54,635 bases of DNA, taken from IMG/VR virus record IMGVR_UViG_3300025543_000033, positions 1 to 54,635 of that record; one strand, 5' to 3'. This DNA is from a virus. The notes under the pieces are model-generated. The model had not been told where the DNA came from. It did no database searches and saw nothing but the letters and a program-made list of their open reading frames with translations. Positions 23,519 through 32,083 of the stretch are shown in pieces. The number at the start of each line of letters is the position of its first letter. Positions within the stretch are counted from its first letter, which is position 1. The position numbers and the translations under genes were made by a program.

Positions 23519-24852
23519 TGTCATTAAGTAGATTCTTATCAGATGACAAAGAATACAAGTATAAAATACTTGTCTATCCAAATATAACTTTCCAAAAAGA
23601 TTTGGAGAAAGATAGTTATGTAGTTGTGTTGGGTAATATAATTAAAGAAATGAATAAACTCAGAAATGATTTACATTGGACAATTATATCGCCGAAGTTA
23701 ATATCAAGTTTACAATTTGACAATACAGAACAATTAATTGTTCCACAACTTACATATCCTAATTCAATGCGAATGTCTTTTCCATTTAAAGAAGTTATGA
23801 CAGCGATTGATTGGACTCGTAATGATTATGATATCGTGTATAGTCATTTACCAGAACACACCGGTCAGTTAAAGAATTTACTTTACAACACAACTAATAT
23901 TTCACCAACGATAATCGGTTATACTCATTGGACTGAGTTCAAGGAAATAACAAATTACGAATATCAAGTTGGTTTAGCATTTAACATTATTGGTTTATTA
24001 CAACAAGAAAAATGTGGTATCAATACAGAAGCACAAAAACAACTCGTATTGAAAAATGCAAGGGAACATTTTAATGATGATGTCATTAAACAATTAGATG
24101 AAATTCTTGAACCACATTATCTCGGTTGGGAAACACCAAACTATGAAAAACAAACAACAGATAAAAATATAATTGTTTACAATCATAGACCACACACATA
24201 CAAAAACTATCCTTGGTTCTTACAACAAATGGATAAACTTTGGGAACAAAGACAAGACTTTGAAGTTTGGGTTCCATTAGCAGACTCAAAAGAAAAACAA
24301 TATATGACAATTGACAAGTATGATAGGTTTGGATATTTTTCTAAATTATCTTCTTGTAAAGTAGGTGTTTGTTGTAAACAAAAATATGAAGGTTGGGCAG
24401 TCTCTGCTACGGACGGAATGTCAGTTGGAGTTCCTTATATGTTTTCAGATGACGGAAGTTATCACGAGTTAGCAGATGATGCCGGAATATATTATAAAGA
24501 TTCAGATGAGTTTTTAACACTAATGAATAAAGTATTAGATGACGAAAACTTTAGAAATGAATATTCTGAAAAATCATTACAACGATTTGAGAATAGTAAA
24601 TGGGATAAACAGATTTTAAAAATTAACGATATGTTTCAAACTGCTATTGACAATTTACAAGAAAGTAAAGAAACTGATTCATACAAACAAATATTAAAAA
24701 TTATCAAAGATAAAAAGTCAGTTACCAAACGAGACATTACTGATGAACTTGGTTGGGGTATACGAATAGCATTTAATTCATATCGAAATAGATTACGAAA
24801 TGAAAAAGATATAAGATTAACAAAAAATAGATACGAGGTTATTGAACAATGA
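23518..24852 (+). CDS. Glycosyltransferase (GT-B) with C-terminal helix-turn-helix tail
   Basis: Residues 1-370 look like a GT-B fold glycosyltransferase: IIVYNHRPHTYKNYPWFL starts the second Rossmann half, and KYEGWAVSATDGMSVGVPYMF followed by GSYHELADDAGIYY is the nucleotide-sugar-binding block with its conserved glutamate. The last 70 residues (SYKQILKIIKDKKSVTKRDI, then ELGWG and a basic stretch) resemble a winged helix-turn-helix. A DNA-binding tail on a sugar transferase suggests DNA as the acceptor, as with T4 glucosyltransferases; this is inference. Confidence 0.7.
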   Translation: MSLSRFLSDDKEYKYKILVYPNITFQKDLEKDSYVVVLGNIIKEMNKLRNDLHWTIISPKLISSLQFDNTEQLIVPQLTYPNSMRMSFPFKEVMTAIDWTRNDYDIVYSHLPEHTGQLKNLLYNTTNISPTIIGYTHWTEFKEITNYEYQVGLAFNIIGLLQQEKCGINTEAQKQLVLKNAREHFNDDVIKQLDEILEPHYLGWETPNYEKQTTDKNIIVYNHRPHTYKNYPWFLQQMDKLWEQRQDFEVWVPLADSKEKQYMTIDKYDRFGYFSKLSSCKVGVCCKQKYEGWAVSATDGMSVGVPYMFSDDGSYHELADDAGIYYKDSDEFLTLMNKVLDDENFRNEYSEKSLQRFENSKWDKQILKINDMFQTAIDNLQESKETDSYKQILKIIKDKKSVTKRDITDELGWGIRIAFNSYRNRLRNEKDIRLTKNRYEVIEQ

Positions 24853-25658
24853 AGCAATTAACAGAAAAACAAATTACAGATAATTGGAACGAACTTAGAA
24901 CCATTATCAACAATACATTTAGTGGTGAAAGATTAGAACGACTAAATAAAATGTATGATGACTTAGAAGACAGAATGGTCGTAGCACCAGCAAGTGCTAA
25001 GAAAGCATTTCACAATGCAATGGTTGGTGGTTATGTAGAACATATTTTGCATGTTATCAAGATGTCATTACAATTAAAGAAAGTTTGGGAATCAAACGAG
25101 GCAATGATAAACTTTACAGACGAAGAACTAATCTTTGCAGCTATGCACCACGACTTAGGAAAGATTGGAGACTTAGAAGGTAATGATTATTATATCATTC
25201 AAGAGAACGATTGGAGAGTAAAGAATATGGGAGAAATCTATACTCACAATGAAGACCTTTCATCTTATATGAATGTTACGGATAGGGCAATGTTTATTCT
25301 ACAACATTATGGAATCACTATGTCTGAATTTGAATATCTTGGATTAAAATTAGCAGACGGATTATATGAAGATGCTAATGAAAAATATCTAAAAGGTTAC
25401 AATCCGGCTTGGAGATTAAAAAGTAATATTGCTTACATTGTTCACCAAGCTGATATGATGGCTACTCATACCGAGTATGATGTTTGGCATCGTGACGATA
25501 AAAAAGAATCTGAAAAAGTAGCAATGTCAGTAAATAAAATTAAAAGTGCTGTAGATACTCAGATTGATAAAAACAACGAAGTTAAAGAAAAGTTCAATAC
25601 CAAAACCACAGATGCGAAAGATATCTTTAACGAACTATTTGGGGAGGCTAAAAAATGA
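24849..25658 (+). CDS. HD-domain phosphohydrolase
   Basis: Metal-dependent phosphohydrolase, 269 residues. The metal ligands are visible as GGYVEHILHVI (first His near 63), AAMHHDLGKIGD (HD near 99-100) and a later aspartate in VHQADMMATHTEYD. The substrate is unknown; nucleotide or cyclic-nucleotide hydrolysis is typical. It overlaps both neighbours by four bases. Confidence 0.8.
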   Translation: MKQLTEKQITDNWNELRTIINNTFSGERLERLNKMYDDLEDRMVVAPASAKKAFHNAMVGGYVEHILHVIKMSLQLKKVWESNEAMINFTDEELIFAAMHHDLGKIGDLEGNDYYIIQENDWRVKNMGEIYTHNEDLSSYMNVTDRAMFILQHYGITMSEFEYLGLKLADGLYEDANEKYLKGYNPAWRLKSNIAYIVHQADMMATHTEYDVWHRDDKKESEKVAMSVNKIKSAVDTQIDKNNEVKEKFNTKTTDAKDIFNELFGEAKK

Positions 25659-25903
25659 TATATGCATTATTAACAATTATTTGCTTGACTTTAAGTTATG
25701 TTGTGTTTAACTTAACGAGAAAAGTAGAAAGACTTGAAACTTGGGTTGAGGATTACGCACAACGAATCCAAAATACACAAGATATATTAAAAGAGATTGA
25801 CCAAAAAGGAACATTTGAAGCTGATGATGAAATCGGTGTAGTGTTTCAATCAATCAAAGAAACCGTAGACGAGTTAAACGAAATAACAGAACAGGAGATA
25901 TAA
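25655..25903 (+). CDS. Membrane-anchored coiled-coil protein, 82 residues
   Basis: Function unknown. An N-terminal membrane helix (ALLTIICLTLSYVVFNL) is followed by a heptad-rich acidic coiled coil. It is in the same overlapping operon as the HD hydrolase and the late sigma factor. Confidence 0.55.
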   Translation: MIYALLTIICLTLSYVVFNLTRKVERLETWVEDYAQRIQNTQDILKEIDQKGTFEADDEIGVVFQSIKETVDELNEITEQEI

Positions 25904-26136
25904 TGAATATTGAACGAAAGTATGATGAAAAGCATCCATTAAAAATTGCATTAGAAAACTATCTTGATAACAAGATAAGTTATAAATCATTTAAAAATAT
26001 AATGCCAAAGGTAGAACATAAGATGAACCATAATTGGATAACTTCCGGTAAGAGTTCTTTATATGATTATTTATTTTTCTCAGATGAAGGTTTGAGATTC
26101 GTCGCTGAAACTTCTAAAGAAGTGGGGGTCAACTAA
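25903..26136 (+). CDS. Hypothetical protein, 77 residues
   Basis: Not recognised. A small soluble helical protein (NIERKYDEKHPLKIALENYL). It overlaps its neighbours by one base on each side, directly upstream of the late sigma factor gene. Confidence 0.5.
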   Translation: MNIERKYDEKHPLKIALENYLDNKISYKSFKNIMPKVEHKMNHNWITSGKSSLYDYLFFSDEGLRFVAETSKEVGVN

Positions 26137-26861
26137 TGCCAAGAGTAGCAAAAAAAGGTTCAACAAGATATTACTTTAATCAAGACACAGAAGATGCAAT
26201 CATCAGACATAATAAAGAAACTCGTCCACATATGAGAGAGAGAATTTATAATGAACACATTAGAGTTCCGTTTGAGAAGTTGGCAGAAAACATTATTCAT
26301 ACATTTAAGTTTTATTACTTTGATGTTCCGAGTAATGATGTTAAACACGAGGTTGTAAGTTTTCTATATATGAATATGCATAAGTTTACCGAAGGTAAAG
26401 GTAAGGCATTTAGTTATTTCAGTATTGTTGCTAAGAACTATTTGATTCTACACAACAACAACAATTACAAAAAACTCAAACAAACACAAGATGAAGAAGT
26501 ATCTGATTACAAACGAAATGTTCAATACGAAGAAGGAAGAATAGATTTCCTTGACGGACAACGAGAGTATATGGATTTATTCGTAGAGTATTGGACTAAC
26601 AATCTAACTACCGTCTTCAAACGAAAACAAGATATTGATGTAGCTAATTCAGTATTGTATTTAATTGAACAAAGACAAAACATTGAAAACTTTAATAAGA
26701 AGGCTTTGTATATTATGATTAGAGAAATGACTAATTCCAATACACAACACATCACCAGAGTAATTAATGTTTTGAAAAAACACCATATGAATTTATATAA
26801 AAATTATTTGACTACTGGCTCAATAGAAACCAAATGGACAGGTAGTTGGGATATATTGTAG
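26136..26861 (+). CDS. 55: Late sigma factor, T4 gp55-like
   Basis: Directs host RNA polymerase to phage late promoters. The 241-residue protein shows the sigma-2-like core of gp55: AENIIHTFKFYY, then HEVVSFLYMNMHKFTEGKGKAFSYFSIVAKNYLI, which corresponds to the region that binds the polymerase beta' coiled coil and the -10 DNA. A helical C-terminal part follows. It is the last gene before a terminator and the large late cluster, and the TATATTTA octamers ahead of late genes are its likely targets. Confidence 0.75.
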   Translation: MPRVAKKGSTRYYFNQDTEDAIIRHNKETRPHMRERIYNEHIRVPFEKLAENIIHTFKFYYFDVPSNDVKHEVVSFLYMNMHKFTEGKGKAFSYFSIVAKNYLILHNNNNYKKLKQTQDEEVSDYKRNVQYEEGRIDFLDGQREYMDLFVEYWTNNLTTVFKRKQDIDVANSVLYLIEQRQNIENFNKKALYIMIREMTNSNTQHITRVINVLKKHHMNLYKNYLTTGSIETKWTGSWDIL

Positions 26862-26864
26862 ATG

Positions 26865-26892
26865 AAAAGGCCGATATTTCTACCGGCCTTTT
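26865..26892. terminator. Bidirectional intrinsic terminator
   Basis: AAAAGGCCG (26865-26873) pairs with CGGCCTTTT (26884-26892) around a ten-base loop. A-runs on one side and T-runs on the other let it work in both directions, as expected between the convergent sigma gene and the minus-strand membrane gene. Confidence 0.85.
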
Positions 26893-26903
26893 GTAATCCA
26901 CCT

Positions 26904-27125
26904 TTATTTGTTGAGTAATCCGAATATCACGATAAATGATAGAAATCCAGCAAATCCTGCGTCACCGAAAGAATTTACTAAACTAATCAAATTACCAACA
27001 ATGTCTATTCCTAAGAATCCCCCTACAAATACTAATTGTACGAGAACACCTAAGCCGATAATGTGATACAATAAGTCTTTAATTCCGACTATTGAATCCA
27101 ATATCAATTTCATTGCGTCTTTCAT
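26904..27125 (-). CDS. Small minus-strand membrane protein (holin candidate)
   Basis: The only minus-strand gene I accept. 73 residues with two hydrophobic segments (IIGLGVLVQLVFVGGFLGI and GFAGFLSFIVIFGLL) joined by a short polar turn, and a lysine at each end. Two helices of this size fit a small holin or other membrane effector, but no family is recognised. The start at 27125 is supported by AAAGGGGGA upstream; the reading frame extends further to 27242 but without a ribosome site. A late-type octamer on the minus strand lies at 27225-27218. Confidence 0.65.
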   Translation of the reverse strand: MKDAMKLILDSIVGIKDLLYHIIGLGVLVQLVFVGGFLGIDIVGNLISLVNSFGDAGFAGFLSFIVIFGLLNK

Positions 27126-27151
27126 TTTAGTTTCCCCCTTTAAATGAATAA

Positions 27152-27173
27152 AAGTCGGTGTAATAACCGACTT
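27152..27173 (-). promoter_or_regulatory. Hairpin with T-run in the leader of the minus-strand gene
   Basis: On the minus strand AAGTCGG and CCGACTT form a seven-pair stem with an eight-base loop, followed by TTATTC. It looks like a weak terminator placed about 27 bases before the start, so it could act as an attenuator or as a 5' protective hairpin. Confidence 0.5.
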
Positions 27174-27217
27174 CGTATAATAACTATATAGTATTTTTAA
27201 AAAAATAAACCGATATA

Positions 27218-27225
27218 TAAATATA
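27218..27225 (-). promoter_or_regulatory. Late-type promoter motif, minus strand
   Basis: TATATTTATATAT on the minus strand, about 93 bases before the minus-strand start codon. It is divergent from the plus-strand octamer at 27248. Confidence 0.45.
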
Positions 27226-27247
27226 TATTCCCTTTTTTCCACAATCT

Positions 27248-27255
27248 TATATTTA
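27248..27255 (+). promoter_or_regulatory. Late promoter for the baseplate cluster
   Basis: TCTTATATTTATTG without a -35 box, 24 bases before the ATG at 27272, with AGGA between. Same core as the sites at 38450 and 41267, where CTTATATTTATT is identical. Confidence 0.6.
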
Positions 27256-27271
27256 TTGATAGGAAAATACT

Positions 27272-27661
27272 ATGGCACACGATTACGAAATATTTGAAGG
27301 CAAAACCTTATCTGATGTGTTCAAAGACATCTATGATAATTCCAAAACCAATAAGAAACAATTAGAAGTCTTGATGAAAGAAGTGGTAGGGTTTATTAAA
27401 GACGGAGATACAGCCGTTCAGATTATTCCTATGCTCAAAGAGTATTTAGAAATCAATGTGAAGAACGACGAACAATTAGTCAAATTAGCCACAGTCGTTC
27501 AAAGAATTATGGCAGCAGAAAAAAGAGTGTCGGATAGTGGAGATGAATATGGTTTGACCGATTCAGAAAAACAGCAACTTATGGATGCTATCGAACACGA
27601 CGTTCAAGAGTTACAAATCAAAAAAGACGAAATAGACAATTCTATCAGCAGGGAAAATTAA
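27272..27661 (+). CDS. Hypothetical late protein, 129 residues
   Basis: Not recognised. Acidic and mostly helical (TNKKQLEVLMKEVVGFIKDG, then KQQLMDAIEHDVQELQIKKDE). As the first gene of the tail cluster it may be a baseplate assembly or virion protein. It abuts the baseplate hub gene. Confidence 0.5.
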   Translation: MAHDYEIFEGKTLSDVFKDIYDNSKTNKKQLEVLMKEVVGFIKDGDTAVQIIPMLKEYLEINVKNDEQLVKLATVVQRIMAAEKRVSDSGDEYGLTDSEKQQLMDAIEHDVQELQIKKDEIDNSISREN

Positions 27662-29212
27662 ATGGCACAAAAAGTAGATAAGTCATTATCTAATGCACAT
27701 ATTATTTCAGGACAAGGCTATGTAACGAAAGATGAACTTAGAAAAATACTTTTAAATTTAAAAGTTAAAATGACTGAATTTGAATTAGAAGTATTTGAAG
27801 TAATGGACATTTATCGTGTTGGTAGTAGTGTTACTAAACAAGGAGCAGTCTTAGGTAGATATGTTTATTCAGAAAATGGTAAACCTACTGTTTCACAATA
27901 TTATCCACTAAATTCTAATATCATACAATATCCTTTGGTTGGTGAATTGTGGATTGGTTTTAATTATGACGGAAAACGATATTACTTATCAAGAATAAGT
28001 GATGATAATATTAATATAAATTATACAGAATTTAACAAAAGTGCTGCAACAGCAAATGATTTAAAATCTAATACTTTGTTAAATATATTAAATCCATATG
28101 ATGTCCGAGATAATGATGATTATCGACAAGGAGCTCGTTTTGTAGATATTGAACCCGATAGGGCAGAGATTAGTGAAGGAGATACTTTAGTTCAAGGAAG
28201 ATTTGGAAACTTTATTAAATTGGGTAGTAATCAAATTGGTGGAGAAGATGATTCACCTAATATACAAATCAAAAATGGTTCTTCAAATATTTTTATGACA
28301 TCTAATCAATCGATTGATTATCCAGAACCAATGTCAAAATTTCTTCCTTCTGATTTTACAGATTCACAATTTGTAGTTGATTCTGATAGATTAGTTTTAA
28401 ATGCAAAAACAGACAACATCGCGATAACTGCGATGAAAAATATTACTATCGATAGTGAAGAAGGTAATGTTTTGATTCAAGGAAAAGATGTTATTGAATT
28501 GAAACCAAAAGGTAGTCAAATCATTAACAACATAAAGTCCGGTGGAACTATATTGAATGCAACAAAAGAAGGAATACCATTTCCAGAATTAGATATGGCA
28601 GGATTTTTAAAACAAGTAATGGGAATACAACAATTTTTAAATGCAATGACTATTGGAGTTCCTAAATTATCTAATCCCTTTACATTACCTTCTGGTGTAA
28701 AAGATATCGTTAAAGGATTACGAGGTGCGAAAAATTTTATAGATGCTACAATTAACTTAGAATTTTTAAGTCAATACTTATTAGAAACAAAAACAATTCA
28801 AGAAATTAAAGATGCACTTCCGATACCGGCTGGACTTGGTGATATCATAGATGATGTTTCCAATATTACACCAGAACAAATAAAACAATTGGAAGATAAA
28901 GTTAAAGATGCAAAAGATAAACTTGACACCGCAAAAAATTTACAAAGTCAATTGTCCCAAGTTACAAATGGACAACAAGCTTTAATTGTAATTAATAATG
29001 CAGGAGATAGTGCAAAAAATATTCCTGGTGTTCAAACTATAATTGATAGAGCTCAAGCAGCTGGGGATAATGCAACAGCTTGGGAAAATACTAAAACCCA
29101 AGGTGGATTTGACCAATTTGAAGATGCCATTAGTGAGTATGAATCAACGGAATCAAATGTAAACCAAGTTAAATCTTATAAAAAATTATTTGATAAATAT
29201 AAAGAGGAGTAG
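27662..29212 (+). CDS. 5: Baseplate hub/spike protein, gp5-like
   Basis: The N-terminal half has the OB-fold pattern of T4-like hub proteins: GAVLGRYVYSENGKP, YYPLNSNIIQYPLVGELW, then DTLVQGRFGNFIKLGSN and a strand-rich IAITAMKNITIDSEEGNVLI segment as in the beta-helical part. The C-terminal part from about 400 is helical. 516 residues. Its place before gp25 and gp6 fits. No lysozyme domain is visible, unlike T4 gp5. Confidence 0.65.
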   Translation: MAQKVDKSLSNAHIISGQGYVTKDELRKILLNLKVKMTEFELEVFEVMDIYRVGSSVTKQGAVLGRYVYSENGKPTVSQYYPLNSNIIQYPLVGELWIGFNYDGKRYYLSRISDDNININYTEFNKSAATANDLKSNTLLNILNPYDVRDNDDYRQGARFVDIEPDRAEISEGDTLVQGRFGNFIKLGSNQIGGEDDSPNIQIKNGSSNIFMTSNQSIDYPEPMSKFLPSDFTDSQFVVDSDRLVLNAKTDNIAITAMKNITIDSEEGNVLIQGKDVIELKPKGSQIINNIKSGGTILNATKEGIPFPELDMAGFLKQVMGIQQFLNAMTIGVPKLSNPFTLPSGVKDIVKGLRGAKNFIDATINLEFLSQYLLETKTIQEIKDALPIPAGLGDIIDDVSNITPEQIKQLEDKVKDAKDKLDTAKNLQSQLSQVTNGQQALIVINNAGDSAKNIPGVQTIIDRAQAAGDNATAWENTKTQGGFDQFEDAISEYESTESNVNQVKSYKKLFDKYKEE

Positions 29213-29214
29213 TA

Positions 29215-29700
29215 ATGAAGAAAAACGAATTAGTAAAAATAATCGAATTAGTTGTTCGTAAAGAAATCAAAAAACAACTTAGTGAGATATTTATTAATGA
29301 CGAAAAAGAAATTAGTTTATCAGAAACAATTTCTAAACCAAAACCTAAACCGGTTGTAAAACAAAAACCATATAAACAATATTCAAAGAACCAAGTGTTA
29401 AATGAAGTATTGAACAACACCAAACCATTAGGTTCATCAAGAGATGAAGATTGGCCTACATTGGGTGGTGGTATATTAGGTAGTGATAATATGGCCGAAG
29501 TATTAGGTTATGGAGATTTAGGTAGAGGTCAAAATAAAGAAAAGGCACGAGAAGTCGGTGCAGTTGAAACTATTAAGAAAGCAGGAGTATCAGTAGATTC
29601 AGTTCCTGAAGATGTAGTGAATGCATTAACTCGTGATTATTCTGGATTGATGAAAGCAATCAATAACAAGAAAAAAGGTGAAGGCAATTATAGACCATAA
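29215..29700 (+). CDS. Hypothetical tail-cluster protein
   Basis: Not recognised. 161 residues: a charged N-terminal helix (LVKIIELVVRKEIKKQL), a Lys/Pro-rich linker near 40-60 and a glycine-rich middle (LGGGILGSDN). A start two bases after the hub gene and a one-base overlap with gp25 suggest a virion or assembly protein. Confidence 0.5.
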   Translation: MKKNELVKIIELVVRKEIKKQLSEIFINDEKEISLSETISKPKPKPVVKQKPYKQYSKNQVLNEVLNNTKPLGSSRDEDWPTLGGGILGSDNMAEVLGYGDLGRGQNKEKAREVGAVETIKKAGVSVDSVPEDVVNALTRDYSGLMKAINNKKKGEGNYRP

Positions 29701-30110
29701 TGGCACGCAGTGTAAGAGAAATAGATAGAAATGAAGACAAGTATGTTGGAGTTGGTTTTCCATTAGACTATACTTTATCTGAAGGTTTTTTTAGAAAGAC
29801 CACAAAGATATTGGAACAATCAAAACATAACTTGAGAAATCTTTTATTAACCACACCAGGTGAAAGAGTATTTCAACCAGAGTTTGGTTCTCAATTAAAA
29901 TATATTGTCTTTGAACAAGGTGATGATTTATCAAACAGAGTTGAAGAAGCCATTCGTTCAGCAGTAGATAGGTTTTTACCTTATATCAATATTAATAATA
30001 TTTTTACAAATCAACTTGACAACGAAGTCAATGTTTCAATAGAATATTCAGTTCCTTTGAATCCAGAAGATATTGAAACATTAGAGTTTGATTTTAGAAT
30101 CGGAGAATAA
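29700..30110 (+). CDS. 25: Baseplate wedge protein gp25
   Basis: 136 residues of the gp25/TssE family, part of the wedge core in all contractile baseplates. Visible are GFPLDYTLSEGFF, the basic helix KHNLRNLLLTTPGERVFQPE with the conserved PGER, FGSQLKY and the C-terminal strands NVSIEYSVPLN. It binds gp6 and gp7-like proteins, both encoded just downstream. Confidence 0.92.
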   Translation: MARSVREIDRNEDKYVGVGFPLDYTLSEGFFRKTTKILEQSKHNLRNLLLTTPGERVFQPEFGSQLKYIVFEQGDDLSNRVEEAIRSAVDRFLPYININNIFTNQLDNEVNVSIEYSVPLNPEDIETLEFDFRIGE

Positions 30111-30112
30111 TA

Positions 30113-32083
30113 ATGGCAGATTTTGCAACAAATAAAAAAACAATAAAAAAAGAAGTAAATTATCTCGGTAGAGATTTTTCTGACATTAGAGAAAATCTAA
30201 TAGAGTTTGCAAAAAACTATTTTCCAAACACCTACAATGATTTCAATGAAGCATCACCAGGTATGATGTTTGTAGAAATGGCATCTTATGTGGGTGATAT
30301 TTTAAATTATTATATTGATAATCAATTTAGAGAAACATTAATTCAATATGCAGAAGAAAGAAAAAATGTTTTAGCTATCGCACAATCTTACGGATATAAA
30401 CCAAAATTGGCAACACCAGCTACGGTTGAATTAACATTTACCGTAGATGTTCCGGCAAAAGTAGTTGGTTCAGATTATCAACCTAATTTAGATTATGCCG
30501 GTAAGTTAGAAGCTAACTCTACATTTGTTTCTAACAACGGAACAGAGTTTACATTATTAGATGATGTTAATTTTAAAGTATCGAGTTCATTAGACAGAAT
30601 GGATGTTGAACTATTAGAACCTACATCTGGAAATGTTCCTACTGATTTTAGATTAACTAAAAAAGGATTAGCAATTTCTGGTATTAGAGAATCAGAAACA
30701 TTTAGTTTTACCACAGCAAAAGAATTTGATAAATTGGTTTTATCTAATGATAAAGTTACTGAAATTGTTTCAGTTGTGGATTCTAATCAAAATACTTGGT
30801 ATCAAGTTCCTTTCTTGGCACAAGACACCGTATTTGATTCCATAGAGAACACTTCATTAAATGACCCGACTTATTCTGAATATCAAAATGATACACCTTA
30901 TATGTTGAGATTAATTAAAACACCAAGAAGATTTACAACATATGTTCGTGATGATAATAAAATGGAATTAAGATTTGGTTCAGGTATTAGTGATAATGCA
31001 GATGAAGAAATTATTCCAAATCCAGATAATGTTGGTTCAAGATTAGGTGTAGGTATTTCACGATTAGACGAATCATTTGACCCAAGTAATTTTTTGAAAA
31101 CAAGAACATTCGGATTAGCACCAAGTAATACGACACTTACCGTGACTTATAATTATGGTGGAGCTATTTCACATAATGTTCCAAGTAATACAATTACATC
31201 ATTCAGTAGAAAAACTTACACTATCAACACCACAGGATTAAACTCAACTTTACAAACTGCTTCAGAAGCAAGTTTAACCGTAACTAATGAAAGACCTGCA
31301 TCAGGTGGTTCATCAACAGAAACACTTGACCAAATAAAACAGAACGCTGTAGCTTACTTTAATGCACAGAACCGAGCAGTAACCAGACAAGATTATATTA
31401 CAAGAGTTTATTCTTTACCACAAAAGTATGGAAACATTGCAAAAGCATTTATTGTTCAAGACGAACAATTAGAAACCACCGGACAATTACAAGTTATCAA
31501 TGGTGAAATCATAGATACAAGATATGCAAATTCAAATACAATTCCAAATCCTTTGGCAATGAATATGTATGTGTTGGGTTATGATGTTGATAAAAAATTA
31601 GTTCAATTAAATCAAGCAGTAAAACAAAACTTAAAAACTTATTTATCACAATACAGAATTTTAACAGATGCAATTAACATCAAAGACGGATACATTATTA
31701 ATATTGGTGTTAAGTTTAATATTATTGTTAAACGAGGATTTAATAAAAATGATGTATTGTTTAGAGCAATACAAAAAGTAAAACAATTCTTTGCACCAGA
31801 TAAATGGCAAATCAATCAACCAATTGTATTGAGTGATTTAGCATATCAAATATCATTAGTTGAAGGTGTGGTATCATTGGTTCCACCACAAACTAATAAT
31901 CCAAACAAAGATTTAATTTTAATTGAAAACAAACACAGAACTTCAGACGGATATAGTGGTAATGTTTATGATATCGGAAGTGCGTCTAAAGACGGAGTTA
32001 TCTATCCATCATTAGACCCAAGTATCTTTGAACTAAAATACCCAAACACAGATATTGAAGGTTTGGTAGTAGGAGATAGATAA
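30113..32083 (+). CDS. 6: Baseplate wedge protein gp6-like
   Basis: 656 residues, same size as T4 gp6 (gpJ/TssF family). The N-terminal pattern LGRDFSDIRENLIEFAKNYF, then EASPGMMFVEMASYVGDILNYY and RETLIQYAEERKN is diagnostic. A later PASGGSSTETLDQIKQNA and VTRQDYITRVY match the J-protein core. It dimerises to link wedges. TAATG overlap with the next gene. Confidence 0.9.
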   Translation: MADFATNKKTIKKEVNYLGRDFSDIRENLIEFAKNYFPNTYNDFNEASPGMMFVEMASYVGDILNYYIDNQFRETLIQYAEERKNVLAIAQSYGYKPKLATPATVELTFTVDVPAKVVGSDYQPNLDYAGKLEANSTFVSNNGTEFTLLDDVNFKVSSSLDRMDVELLEPTSGNVPTDFRLTKKGLAISGIRESETFSFTTAKEFDKLVLSNDKVTEIVSVVDSNQNTWYQVPFLAQDTVFDSIENTSLNDPTYSEYQNDTPYMLRLIKTPRRFTTYVRDDNKMELRFGSGISDNADEEIIPNPDNVGSRLGVGISRLDESFDPSNFLKTRTFGLAPSNTTLTVTYNYGGAISHNVPSNTITSFSRKTYTINTTGLNSTLQTASEASLTVTNERPASGGSSTETLDQIKQNAVAYFNAQNRAVTRQDYITRVYSLPQKYGNIAKAFIVQDEQLETTGQLQVINGEIIDTRYANSNTIPNPLAMNMYVLGYDVDKKLVQLNQAVKQNLKTYLSQYRILTDAINIKDGYIINIGVKFNIIVKRGFNKNDVLFRAIQKVKQFFAPDKWQINQPIVLSDLAYQISLVEGVVSLVPPQTNNPNKDLILIENKHRTSDGYSGNVYDIGSASKDGVIYPSLDPSIFELKYPNTDIEGLVVGDR

